A DNA stretch of 64,000 nucleotides from Cephalotus follicularis (lineage: Eukaryota > Streptophyta > Magnoliopsida > Oxalidales > Cephalotaceae), in assembly GCA_001972305.1 (NCBI GenBank), contig BDDD01000532.1, positions 738,446 through 802,445 on the forward strand, given 5' to 3'. This document shows positions 37,501 to 45,764 of the stretch, piece after piece (position 1 is the stretch's first letter; every line of letters begins with the position of its first letter). The translations under genes were made by a program, and so were the position numbers. The notes beneath the pieces are model-generated. The model was not told the DNA's origin, made no database searches, and worked only from the letters and a program-made list of their open reading frames with translations.

Positions 37501-38440
37501 CGTAAAATTCCTACACACATAGTATTATTGCAATTAAGAACTAGAATTTCATGCAATTAACAATAATTGTTGTGAATTCCACATAAAACTTATCCAAACA
37601 ACACATGGCAAAAAATGAACTAAAATATGCACACAAAGGGAAGGGAAAAAACTTATCATCTTGAAAATCGAAAGTGAGAAGCAAGAAATAGAAGGCAATG
37701 CATACTAAAGGTTGATAGTATAAATTATCTAAGTCAATCCAAGAGAAGAACTGTCAAGCAACCTGGGAATAATTTTGAATTGCTTTGTTGAATCCACTGT
37801 GATAAGCATGCACAACTTCATCGACAACCTCCTCAACAACATCACTTTGATCCTTCAAAACTTGGGCTTCACCTTCACGGTCTTTTGATGTCAAGATATG
37901 GACAACATGAGGCAATGAATCAAAGCGTGCAGCAGCCCAACTCTCATCTATTCTTGACACCTCATCTCTTAAATACTGCATCGATCATATTGATAAATAA
38001 GTGGAAGAGGAAGAGAAGATAGAAGACTCCAACCATACACAAGCTCATAAATTCAACAGATTAAAGTAGTCTTTGTCCCAACGTAAAGTTCATAATTTGA
38101 AAACAGTGTATATGATCAACTCAACTAAACTAAACCGCACTCTCAAACTATTTGGGATGTGCATATATACATGCATATATGCATGGATAAATATATGACT
38201 ATCTTTCATAAGTCAAATTTAAATTTCACAGTAACCTTTTTTTCTTTTTGGACTGTATTATATGATAACAATGAAACTGTATACGAATTAATACTAAATA
38301 CAACATTGAATTGATACTGCAGATATATCTACGAATAATCAAGACATCTATGATTAAATGCCAATCATTACAACAAATGAAATATCAAATAAAATTACCG
38401 CTTTTTCAGGAGGAACAGGCAATCCATCAAATAACCCCAT
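13585..38440 (-). CDS. SEC8: Exocyst complex subunit SEC8 (EXOC4), with a disruptive internal deletion
   Basis: SEC8 is a core subunit of the exocyst, which tethers secretory vesicles to the plasma membrane. Coding exons: 38440-38399, 37975-37763, 30750-30577, 30237-30133, 29229-29076, 28921-28806, 22978-22908, 21436-21306, 21210-21161, 20273-20173, 19549-19437, 19251-19144, 17951-17754, 17635-17550, 16363-16180, 16065-15988, 15507-15406, 15250-15176, 13994-13899, 13808-13759, 13672-13585. Recognisable blocks include [20 protein letters not shown] (exon 2), [20 protein letters not shown] (exon 3), [14 protein letters not shown] (exon 13) and the C-terminal EILSH. Phases agree at every junction. 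Exon 5 is the exception: codon 205 (CAT, 29151-29149) is joined to a region about 280 codons further on (from TGG at 29147) with one extra base, giving a stop within a few codons. Total recovered coding is about 777 codons, against about 1050 in plant SEC8. Introns before exons 7, 11, 13 and 20 use GC donors. Identity is certain; whether it is functional is doubtful. Confidence 0.9.
14260..14699. mobile_element. hAT-like MITE in SEC8 intron 18
   Basis: Ends are imperfect inverted repeats: the left end begins CAATGTTGTCATAACCG and the right end, reversed, begins CCAATGTTTTCAGAAACGG. The first part is rich in CCGG/CGGG pairs, while the centre is AT-rich. Flanking 8-mers are only partly alike, so the target duplication is uncertain. 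It resembles non-autonomous hAT elements common in plants. Confidence 0.6.
22953..23508. repeat. 278-bp tandem duplication including the start of SEC8 exon 7
   Basis: 22953-23230 and 23231-23508 are direct, adjacent copies with very few differences. The unit includes the intron acceptor and the first 26 bases of exon 7 (22978-22953). The copy at 23231-23256 therefore offers a decoy acceptor that the spliceosome meets first. The decoy runs into intron sequence without an obvious donor. Confidence 0.95.
23679..24443 (-). CDS. Copia RNase H domain, open reading frame intact
   Basis: 254 codons without a stop: [20 protein letters not shown], then [20 protein letters not shown], then [12 protein letters not shown], then [12 protein letters not shown] and [10 protein letters not shown], the standard Copia RNase H series with its acidic catalytic residues. 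It ends just inside the purine tract. It is part of the polyprotein and not an independent gene. Confidence 0.9.
   Translation of the reverse strand: MDPRVKLDNEQGDLLHDPEKYRRLVGKLNYLTITRPNISFAVSVVSQFMSAPRTPHWQAVLQIVRYLKRAPGQGLVFRDQGHLHISVYSDPDASEVVGYLDADWAGCSIDCRSTSGYCVFLGGNLVSWKSKKQPIVSRSSAEAEYRAMANVSGELQLIRMLLAEIGLPMQRSSILHCDNQSSMHIAGNPVFHERTKYIEVDCHFVREKVKCGDIQLVYTQSEEQLADIFTKPLLSARISYICKKLGLFDMYAPT
24477..25242 (-). pseudogene. Copia reverse transcriptase
   Basis: 25242-24772 gives the RT start: [20 protein letters not shown], then [20 protein letters not shown], then [20 protein letters not shown] frame change near 24815 and a stop near 24690 follow. The catalytic block [15 protein letters not shown] is then read at about 24680-24640, and the domain runs on to about 24477. 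Confidence 0.85.
25979..27316 (-). pseudogene. Copia gag end, protease and integrase
   Basis: A 445-codon open stretch. A Gly/Arg-rich segment precedes a zinc knuckle [19 protein letters not shown], where the last Cys is replaced by Tyr. The protease block is [14 protein letters not shown]. The pre-integrase block is [14 protein letters not shown] with [10 protein letters not shown]. The integrase core starts with [10 protein letters not shown] and [18 protein letters not shown]. The frame is lost near 26130, before the second and third catalytic residues; integrase-like and linker sequence continues in other frames to about 25470. Confidence 0.85.
28045..28322 (-). mobile_element. TRIM-like miniature LTR element in SEC8 intron 6
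   Basis: Short related terminal repeats lie at 28045-28114 and 28264-28322, both ending CAATCTCTAACA. On the minus strand the right repeat is followed by TGGTGTCAGAG, close to the tRNA-Met primer-binding site of plant retrotransposons. A purine tract (GAGGGCG) precedes the left repeat. Flanks GCCAC and ACCAC differ at one base. The core has no coding capacity. Confidence 0.6.
29076..29229 (-). pseudogene. SEC8: Chimeric SEC8 exon 5 with out-of-frame deletion junction
   Basis: 29229-29149 reads [16 protein letters not shown] then [11 protein letters not shown], the N-terminal Sec8 region. From 29147 the sequence reads [15 protein letters not shown] to TVLQ, which in plant SEC8 lies roughly 280 residues later. 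The single base at 29148 puts the two out of frame, so translation meets TGA at once. There is no room for an intron between the two parts. Both outer splice sites (acceptor before 29229, donor GTGATC after 29076) look normal. This is either a real deletion or a collapsed assembly. Confidence 0.85.
31075..31875 (-). mobile_element. 801-bp internally deleted Copia derivative in SEC8 intron 2
   Basis: LTRs of 123 bp at 31075-31197 and 31753-31875 are almost identical, with a perfect TAGCC target duplication at 31070-31074 and 31876-31880. On the minus strand TGGTATCAGAGC follows the 5' LTR. The 555-bp interior holds only a fragment of the protease region ([16 protein letters not shown]) and the purine tract, joined by a GC-rich segment (31400-31600). 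It resembles a shortened relative of the Copia at 23528-27853, with a matching purine-tract region. Confidence 0.9.
31617..31740. repeat. Tandem T-rich TTTAGGGTTTCTGTG repeats
   Basis: About five copies of a T-run plus AGGGTTTCTGTG unit, lying in the leader of the deleted Copia derivative. Confidence 0.85.
33126..33557. repeat. 216-bp tandem duplication in SEC8 intron 2
   Basis: Two adjacent, nearly identical copies (33126-33341 and 33342-33557). Each includes TACTATAAATATGTG and a CT-rich stretch resembling a retroelement promoter and leader. No coding sequence is recognised. Confidence 0.95.
34244..34603 (-). pseudogene. Gypsy gag fragment in SEC8 intron 2
   Basis: Open on the minus strand with the series [56 protein letters not shown] and then an Arg/Glu-rich helix, which matches the retrotransposon gag domain of plant gypsy elements. 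Neither an LTR nor the rest of gag is attached in the right arrangement, so it is an isolated fragment. Confidence 0.75.
34873..37289 (+). mobile_element. Solo LTR (family A, 2417 bp) in SEC8 intron 2
   Basis: Starts TGTGACGACC and ends GGTGTTACA, flanked by the perfect 5-bp repeat GCCTG (34868-34872 and 37290-37294), so it is a solo LTR. A TATA-like CTATTTAAG at about 35039-35047 and a CT-rich leader give the direction. It is rich in TTGA/ATTG tetramers and contains the palindromic array at 35565-35910. It is the inverted counterpart of 1-2235. Confidence 0.9.
35565..35910. repeat. Array of AAAGACATCGACGTCTTT palindromes in the solo LTR
   Basis: Same array as at 1206-1560, with about a dozen copies (for example near 35640, 35820 and 35840). 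It lies about 500 bases downstream of the LTR TATA box, in the presumed leader. Confidence 0.75.
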
Positions 38441-38473
38441 CACGCGCCTTTCACCTGACCGAATGTAGTAGTG

Positions 38474-39462
38474 CTGAAATAGGTTAAACTCGACTCATTC
38501 CAAGAGAGCCTCAATTCCAACTGAAAAAAGAAACATACCAAACGCTTAAAAAAGCAATAAATTCATCCCGAGAAAGAAATGATTAATGTCTAGTAAGGCT
38601 CAATTTGGATGCATGTTTTAATAAAAAGACATAATCTGGAAAAATACAAATTACAGCATTTTCTACAGTAATGCATTTCTGTTCTTGTAGATTCTTAGCT
38701 AAACTCACATATCCATTTTTATAGAATAAATAATTCCATATTTTACTTACAGTATCACACACAGTGAGATTTTAACCATATGACAAATCCTGACACATTG
38801 TGTGCACAAAACATGCACCCAAATTACTAGCCTTTGATTGATTCAAAATTAGAGTTTCAAAGGCATCCAATACAAGAAACTCCTCATTGAATCCCCATTA
38901 TCAAGAAAGCAATATATAATGTTTATTTTTCTCTTATACATCAAAAATATATATATTACTACAAAGTCTAAATAAAATTAGCCAAATTTATTAATTCATA
39001 ATTTAGGGGAAAAAACCAAAATCTATCATAAAAAAATGCGTAACTTTTTTGCCAATGCATTTACTGTTCACAGCAAACAAAAAAAAAATATAAAGGTTAA
39101 ATTGAGAGAAATATATATATAACTCCGGATCCAGTAGAATATTAACTAATTATGCACAATTGAAAACTATTAATCATAATTAACTGGATCATTAGTAGCG
39201 TTGAAATCTAAAAAAAAATGAAAACGACATTGTAAGCAGCGAAAGCAGAGCTTTGAAAGTTAAACAAAAAGCAGGGAATGGGGGTGTTTGGATGCACCTG
39301 AGAATCTGTCCTTGGATGCGGATAGTGCGGGAATCGGGCAGGGATAGGGATTTGTCTAGGAAGGAAAAATCAAACTGTTTATTAAGCTTGCAAGGTAACG
39401 AAAATGGAGAAGAAGATTCTACTTATTTTTCTTATTAGTTTTTGTTTTGAAATAGGTTGCGG
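38474..39462 (-). other. SEC8: Probable SEC8 5' UTR exon and leader intron
   Basis: On the minus strand a donor CTCAG/GTGCATCC at 39298/39297 and an acceptor TATTTCAG at 38474 would join a non-coding exon (about 39462-39298) to the exon holding the start codon (38473-38399). The initiator ATG at 38440 is supported by the conserved start [10 protein letters not shown]. Exon limits upstream are inferred from the TATA position. Confidence 0.5.
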
Positions 39463-39623
39463 AGCACCGAAAGTTAACGGATCGGATCTTTATAAAACCG
39501 AAATAAGACAGCTGAAGCTCGTTCTTCAAGTGAGTATTGTAAACAAGTTTTTATTGTTTTTATTTTTAATTTTTTAAAGTTTGGACTTTTTTTTAAAGAA
39601 AGACACAATGAAAATTTTAAATA
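39309..39623. repeat. SEC8 upstream region, copy A left part
   Basis: Matches 43289-43629 with scattered differences, and continues after the Mutator-like insertion at 41737-41985 (matching up to 43895). Copy A contains the proposed SEC8 TATA box and most of the leader exon. Confidence 0.9.
39489..39494 (-). promoter_or_regulatory. Probable SEC8 TATA box
   Basis: GGTTTTATAAAGATCC on the minus strand, about 190 bases upstream of the proposed leader donor. The same TATA and flank occur in the duplicated copy at 43469-43474. Confidence 0.5.
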
Positions 39624-40275
39624 GGGTAAAATACAAAAAAAAAAACCTGATATTATAAAGCAATAACACATATCCTTTATAGTTTCATAAATAACAAATA
39701 GCTCTTAAAGTTGATAAGCCCGCATAAAATAGCCTCCTCCGATAAATAGATGTTAAAAAACATCAGTTTAATATATATAAAAAGTCAAATTTACCCATAA
39801 ACATCATCTAAGTGCTGCAAGTGTTGATCCTGAGAGATACGAGATGTCAGCAAAGAAATCTACACCACATTCAGAAGGTTCGGTTGCTTCATTGAAGCTT
39901 GTGTTTTCACCATATGTGGGTGATCCACCTAGAGCTGTTTAACTGTGGAAGGAAGTGAATGATGGCGCATTGAATATGCTATTTTCCTTGTCACTCAAAT
40001 TCAATCCTTGCAGATTTGTACCTTCTTCAAACTCTTTCAACACTGGAAACTCCTCAGGTATATGTTTCATACAATTATTCAAAACAAAGCAGTGGATCAA
40101 CACTTGCATCACAATATTTTGTCCCCAAAAAAACAACTCGAATCACAATATTCAAAGCCTAGGAGATCATTAACTTTGGTGGGCAATCCAAGCAAGTCAA
40201 GTAACTCAAATACAAACTCTTCCTTATCTCTGTATACACATCATCGTCCTATTTCCTCGATGCTAACTGCTCCCC

Positions 40276-41273
40276 ATGTGTACTCTAGCCTCATGTAACA
40301 TCTCTGGGCTATAGTGCGCCACGTCCACAATCCCTATCTTCACAGCCTCCCCTCCCTTGACCTTCAAGCCCCTCAACAACACATCTCACTGAGCAGAAGC
40401 CTAGCCGATCTTAGCTGCCATGAGGGCCACAAAATAATGAGGCAACGTGAGCCCGATGTCGACCTCACGCATGTACAGCACGCCCCAATCGCTCCTCATT
40501 GAACGATAAATATAGATACCTGTCGAACAAGCAATTATATAAAGGAAGTGAAGAAAATATTAAATAGACAGAACAAGAAATTTATCCTGGTTCACCTAAT
40601 CTAGGGCTACGTCCAGCAATAGGAGTTTACTATATTGATCAATAGTCTCCTCACTTCTCTCTTGTTACATGCTCTCATAATACAAGAGAATATATATATA
40701 AGTGAAGAAACCCTAATAGTTTCTTAACATGTGGCTATTCAAGGGCATAGCCCAAACCACAAACAGGACTAAAGAAAATAGAATTTTCGGTCCAAAACAA
40801 TTAGCCAATTTCGGCTACCTTTCGGGGGCGCTGCCCCCGAGCCCCCGTCATGTCCGGGCAGCGGGACCCCCCGTCCGCTCACAGGGGAGCGAAACCCCTG
40901 AACCCTCGAGCATTAGGGTCATGGTACTGATCCTTTAAATTAATCACCAACCTCAACACTCATGAGGAGGTAGTCGTGGCTCAGGGCCCACATGAAGCCG
41001 GCGATGGGCATGGGGAAAGAGATAAGCTCGGCCACAAAACCCTCAACAACACATCTCACCGAGCAGAAGCCTACCCAATCTTAGCCACCATGAGGGCCAC
41101 AAAATACTGAGGCAACGTGAGCCTGGTGTCGACCTCGCTCATGTACAGCACGCCCAATCGCTCCTCGTCAAGAGGTAATCGTGGCTTAAGGCCCACATGA
41201 AGCTGGCGACGGCGACAGTGGGCATGGGGAGGGAGATAAGCTCGGCCACGACTCGCTTCAAGGAGTTGCTCAT
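40276..41273 (-). pseudogene. Captured enoyl-CoA delta isomerase fragments (two tandem copies)
   Basis: On the minus strand 41273-41071 reads LKRVVAELISLPMPTVAVAS, WALSHDYLL and, after a frame change, LYMSEVDTRL to VALMVAKIG. These resemble plant peroxisomal delta3,delta2-enoyl-CoA isomerase (crotonase fold, beta-oxidation of unsaturated acyl-CoA). A second copy starts at about 41037 (VAELISFPMPIAG, WALSHDYLLM). It is split by the solo LTR at 40500-40958 and continues at 40499 (VLYMREVDIG, then DVLLRGLKV, KIGIVDVAHYS) to about 40276. Stops and shifts make both non-functional. The family call rests on memory of the motif order. Confidence 0.6.
40500..40958. mobile_element. Solo LTR (459 bp) nested in the Mutator-like element
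   Basis: Begins TGAACG and ends CAACA with a 5-bp duplication CTCAT on both sides (40495-40499 and 40959-40963). It interrupts the second isomerase fragment exactly between WALSHDYLLM and the following RSDW block. It contains a GC-rich stretch (40822-40905). Confidence 0.85.
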
Positions 41274-41736
41274 GTGGTGGAGGCGGTAGTGTGCTTGTGT
41301 GGAGCTGGAGTTGAAAGAGTTTCCAGCCTGGTGTTGGGAGCGTTGAAAGAGTATTTTGGTCGAAAGGATTGAAAGGATGGGCTATTTTCAGCGTGCTATT
41401 TTCCTTCTCACTCAAATTCAATCCTTGCAGTTTTGCAGATTTGCAGTTTGGTCGAGAGGATGGGCGACTTGTCCTAAGATCCAAGTGTGGTGATGGGAGG
41501 ATCATTGGACTTAGGAGGACCGAAACTCCGTTAAACATTTGCCATGATAATTGTCTTGGAAAGGATTGAGATTTTGTGAGGGTATTTTGGGAATATAATA
41601 AAAATTTGACAGAAATCGTTAAAGAATTAACGTAATTTTGCTCTTAGGGGGGTATTTGTTATTTGTAAAATTATAAGGGGTTATGTGTTATCGCTTTATA
41701 ATCTCAGGGGTTTTTTGTATTTTACCCTTTTAAATA

Positions 41737-41985
41737 TTGTTACTTGCTAGAGATGAAAACGGAGAGTAAGGGTGGTTGTTATTTCTCTCGGTCCTAGCCT
41801 GCAGTTTAGATAATTTGGTTATGTCCTGTTCTATACTCAAAGGATAATTTTCACTCTTCATTCTTTTCATTACTGTATTTGTTCCATTGCTCCGCTGGAT
41901 TCCGCCTAAAAAAATCTTGTAATATCAAAATCTTTAAGATTTGAGGACTTGAATCGCTATATTATCACCGTTGAGTTACGAAACA
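41737..41985. repeat. SEC8 upstream region, copy A right part
   Basis: Continuation of copy A beyond the Mutator-like element; it matches 43630-43895 with moderate divergence. Confidence 0.85.
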
Positions 41986-42989
41986 TTTCAATTTATAACT
42001 TATATATATATGTGTGTGTGTTAGAAAATCGCTATTTTAATAATAATGTTTATTTTATATGTTCTTGAAGTTAGATATAATGACTCATTTAATTAGTGTG
42101 TATGTGTTCTTTAAAAAAATTATTATTAGTGAATGTTATTTTTAATCACTCTTTTCATGTATTTTATTTGATGCTAAAATCCAAATTCATAGGCAATAAT
42201 AACTGGTTTTCAAGCGAGGAGGGGGAACGGGACAAGAGAAAATTGCCAACCTTATGAGTCACACTTCTAAAGATGGCGGAGAGATCGAATATATCATATT
42301 CTTCCTCCCGTCCTTGTTAGTTTTATATTCCTTACTCATTTCTATGTTGTTTCAACTATGGAGATATCGGGGAATAATCATACACTCTTCGTAGGGTTAA
42401 TAAATCACCATCCTGCTCTATAACATTAAAAATGGAAGAAAATTCATTTGGCTCAAAAAAATTTATTTTTCATTTATTATAGTAACAACTTAAATTAATG
42501 ATATAACACATTATTATATAATATAATATTCATCACATTTTTAAGTGATACTTTGTTGACACATGATAATTAAAAAAAATTAAAGTAATAAATATGTTAC
42601 TTATATTTAATTTAAGAGTTAGTTCCATTATATCTTACATCATATCTTCCACCATTCAGAGGATGATTCACTACTATAGATAGTCCTACCAATTTCTCTC
42701 TACCCAATCAATAGCTGTAAAATTTAAATGTCTTACACCAGATGTCAATGAATCTTACCCTTTGATTTATATTAAACAGGACGAAGATGAAAATGGGAGG
42801 TTACTATCCCTATCATCGCTTCATCCTTGCTTTAGGTAATTTTTTTAACCCTAATCCTCGTCCTCTCTCCATCCTGACTTGAGGTGTTATTTTTAATCAT
42901 AATCCTCGTCTTCATTCCCATATAAAAATCTTGATCTCATACAAGAATGGTGTTAGGTTGAAAGTGATTAAGCAATAGATTGCTTAAAA
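41986..42989. other. AT-rich intergenic DNA
   Basis: No coding potential or recognised repeat. Confidence 0.5.
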
Positions 42990-43288
42990 CATTACACTTA
43001 AGGCATCAAGTTTGGAATGTGAAGACTGCTACTTTTAACTAAAATATATAAGAATAAATTAGGGTTTACTAGTTACTGGGCTATAAACTTAATAGGCCCA
43101 ATACATCAGCTCACTATCCATACAAACTTAAATTAGAACATACAATTTGGGTTAATTAAATACCCAATAATTTCCTCCTATGTTCTACATATGGTCAAAC
43201 CAATGGATTAAATTATGTAATGTTCAAACAAAATATTGAATCATTCGTATCACTATATCAAGGTCGATTTATAATTCATCTAAACCAA
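42990..43288 (-). mobile_element. Copia LTR and purine-tract fragment
   Basis: A direct copy, with substitutions, of 45765-46045, covering the short LTR and the purine tract (minus strand TAGAACATAGGAGG). It ends exactly where the duplicated SEC8 upstream copy B begins. Confidence 0.7.
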
Positions 43289-43895
43289 TCCTTGGATGCA
43301 GATAGTGCGGGAATCAGGCAGGGATAGGGATTTGTCTAAGAAGGAAAAATCAAACTGTTTATTAAGCTTGCAAGGTAACAAAAATGGAGAAGAAGATTCT
43401 ACTTATTTTTCTTATTAGTATTTGTTTTGAACTCGGTTGCGGAGCACCGAAAGTTAACGGATCGGATCTTTATAAAATCGAAATAATAGTCTAGAAATAA
43501 AGAGGCAGCTGAAGCTCATTCTTCAAGTGAGCATTGTAAACAAATTTTTATTATTTTCATTTTTATTTTTTTAAAGTTTGAACTTTTATTTAAGCAATGA
43601 ACAAATCTAGACAATGAAAATTTTAAATATAGTTACTTGAGTCACTAGAGATGACAACAGAGCGGGTAAGGGTGGCTGTTGTCTGTCCCGGGCCTTGCCC
43701 CGCAGTCTAGATAATAGATTTGGTTATGTGCTGCCCTATACGAGGGATAATTTTCACCCTCCATACCCTTTCCGCATGGGTCTTTTTATCCCTGTATTTG
43801 TCCCATTGCCCCTCTGGGGCTTCGCCTGAAAAAATCCTGTAATATTAAAATCCTTGAGATTTGGGGACTTGAATCCCTAAAGTACTATCATTGAG
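43289..43895. repeat. SEC8 upstream region, copy B (uninterrupted)
   Basis: Second copy of 39309-39623 plus 41737-41985, with a TATA box (43469-43474) and part of the leader exon but neither its donor nor any coding exon. At 43621-43629 it shows one TTTTAAATA, the empty site of the Mutator-like insertion. Confidence 0.9.
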
Positions 43896-43899
43896 CTAC

Positions 43900-44466
43900 T
43901 TACTTATTTTTGAGGCACCCTAGCAATTTTCTCACAAGCTCGTCCTGCCCAAATACCTTACCAAGACCAAGCAAACCATTAGTAATATCAAGCAACCGAT
44001 TATACAAGTTCTTAATAGATTCATTCGGTTGCATCTTAAATAATTCATAATCACGATTAAGCAAGGCAAGTTTGGCATTCTTAACTTGCTCGGTACCCTC
44101 GTGGGTGAGAATGAGCAATTTCCACACCTCATGTGCGGAAGTACATCTCCTAACGAGATTGTATTCGGTCTTGTCTAAGGCCACAAGTAATATGTTCAAT
44201 GCCTTGTTATCTATGGTCAATTTCCTAAAGTCCTCTTCATCCCATTCGTCTTCCGGTTTGGAAACGATTTCATTTTTGTCATTGAGCTTTGTTGGGGTGT
44301 GAGGGCCATTCTTAACACTAAGCCAATTTTTAAAGTCTCTAGACTTAAGGTATATCTCCATCCGACTTTTCCAATAAGGAAAATCGTCGCCACTAAAAAA
44401 TGGAACCTTAAATTCGGAGACGTCGTCATTATGTCGAGATTGGGTGTTCATGCTAGATGAGACCAT
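43900..44466 (-). CDS. Copia gag N-terminal fragment
   Basis: 188 codons open: FKVPFFSGDDFPYWKSRMEI, then NWLSVKNGP, RKLTIDNKALNIL, AHEVWKLLILTHEGTEQVKN and KMQPNESIKNLYNRL, the DUF4219/UBN2 gag of Copia elements. It ends at a stop where the element is truncated. It is not a host gene. Confidence 0.85.
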   Translation of the reverse strand: MVSSSMNTQSRHNDDVSEFKVPFFSGDDFPYWKSRMEIYLKSRDFKNWLSVKNGPHTPTKLNDKNEIVSKPEDEWDEEDFRKLTIDNKALNILLVALDKTEYNLVRRCTSAHEVWKLLILTHEGTEQVKNAKLALLNRDYELFKMQPNESIKNLYNRLLDITNGLLGLGKVFGQDELVRKLLGCLKNK

Positions 44467-45114
44467 TGATCTAAACTCAAGATGTTAATCTTTATAAAGA
44501 GTTAACCCTCTCTGATACCAATTGTAGGAAGTCTAGATGGGAGGTGAATAGACTTATAAAAATTAATCTAGCAAATATACCACAAATAAAATTAATTACT
44601 TAAATTCACAATGCGAAAAGTAAAGAGTAGGGTTTAGAAAGTGCAAACGGATTTATAGTGGTTCGGCAAACCGCCTACGTCCACTCCCCAAGGTCTCCCC
44701 TTGAGTATTCACTAGTGATGCCCCAATCCGGGCTTGGAACTCCAACCGAGCTCCAACAAACTTTCGCTCCAACCAAGCGAAATACAATTTGCTCCAACCG
44801 AGCAATACAAGAGACAACCTCTCTTGTATGGATGAAAGTAAAGGTTTAAGTGTTTACAAATTCGTTGCGAATTTGTTTTACAATGATGCACAATTGATAC
44901 AAAGCTATAAGTGTATACAAGGTAAGAATGAAGCTTTGTGATGTGTGGGATTTGCTTTGGATTTGATCTCTTTTGATTCTTTGAATGCTTGGTATTGAGC
45001 TTGAGATAACTTGTGAGAATGTAAGACTTGAAAGCTTGATCTACCCACTAAGAGCTCCAAATTTCCTTAAATAAGTAAGCCTCCAATGGATCTATTTTTA
45101 ACAGTCTGATGCAA

Positions 45115-45480
45115 ATCCAGTCGGCTGGATTTGGACGGCAGCTGGCTGGATTGATGGCGCGTTTATTTGAATATAGCCGTTGGGAGTAGGCAGTCGGCTG
45201 GAGTGCTGTAGGCAGTCGGCTGGAGTGCTTTACAGTCGGCTGATCCCCTGCTTCAGTCGGCTGTTGAGGCTGAAATAAGAAGTTGCAAAGTTTCTGTAAC
45301 AGTCGGCTGGATCCTGGACAGTCGGCTGGAATGGCCTCCAGTCGGCTGGAATTGGTGGCAGTCGGCTGGTGAGGCAGAAATTGAAGTTGCAAAACCTTCT
45401 GTATCAGTTGGCTGGATCCTGGGCAGTCGGCTGGAATTGCCTCCAGTCGGCTGGAATTGCCTTCAGTCGGCTGGAATTGC
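45115..45480. repeat. CAGTCGGCTGGA array in a Copia LTR
   Basis: About a dozen copies of CAGTCGGCTGG with GCTGGA or GCTGAT ends at irregular spacing, placed just upstream of the LTR TATA-like sequence. Short motif arrays in LTRs are a known trait of Sireviruses (family knowledge). Confidence 0.9.
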
Positions 45481-45764
45481 CTGTACCTGCATAAACAGCC
45501 TTGGCACGACTTTGGACACAAGATTAAGTGAGTAAATGCATTTCTAACTTAAAGAATTTATGCATACAAGTAATTTACGTTTGTTAATCATCAAAATAAC
45601 ATGTGGAAAACATTTAATCGGGGTGGCAAAGGCCAACAAATACTATAGTAAAAATTTAGATAGACAAATAATTTTATAAATTAATATACTAAATAGATTT
45701 ATATTTGCACATATGTGTCTCACATACCCTCCCTAATATAGCAGTGTACCAAGCGACCCCTAAA

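Larger units (their letters stand above)
39624..41727. mobile_element. Mutator-like element (Pack-MULE) with captured gene fragments
   Basis: Terminal inverted repeats of about 80 bp start GGGTAAAATACAAAAAA on both sides (39624-39705 and 41650-41727). A perfect 9-bp target duplication TTTTAAATA flanks it (39615-39623 and 41728-41736), the length typical of Mutator transposition. The paralogous region at 43621-43629 has a single TTTTAAATA, i.e. the empty site. No transposase is seen. The interior contains pieces resembling an enoyl-CoA delta isomerase and a nested solo LTR. Confidence 0.9.
43896..45638 (-). mobile_element. 5' part of a Sirevirus-like Copia (LTR and gag start)
   Basis: LTR at 44523-45638 (minus strand TGTTGGCC to CTTCCTACA), primer site TGGTATCAGAG at 44520-44510, then gag at 44466-43900. 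The rest of the element is missing. A minus-strand TATA-like TTATTTAAGG lies near 45070 with a motif array directly upstream of it. Confidence 0.8.

Noticed and set aside
40276..41538. A functional isomerase gene
   Set aside because: There are frameshifts, stops, an inserted LTR and no N-terminal part. It is a captured fragment.
45048..45521. 157-codon minus-strand frame
   Set aside because: It is a translation of the CAGTCGGCTGGA array in an LTR.
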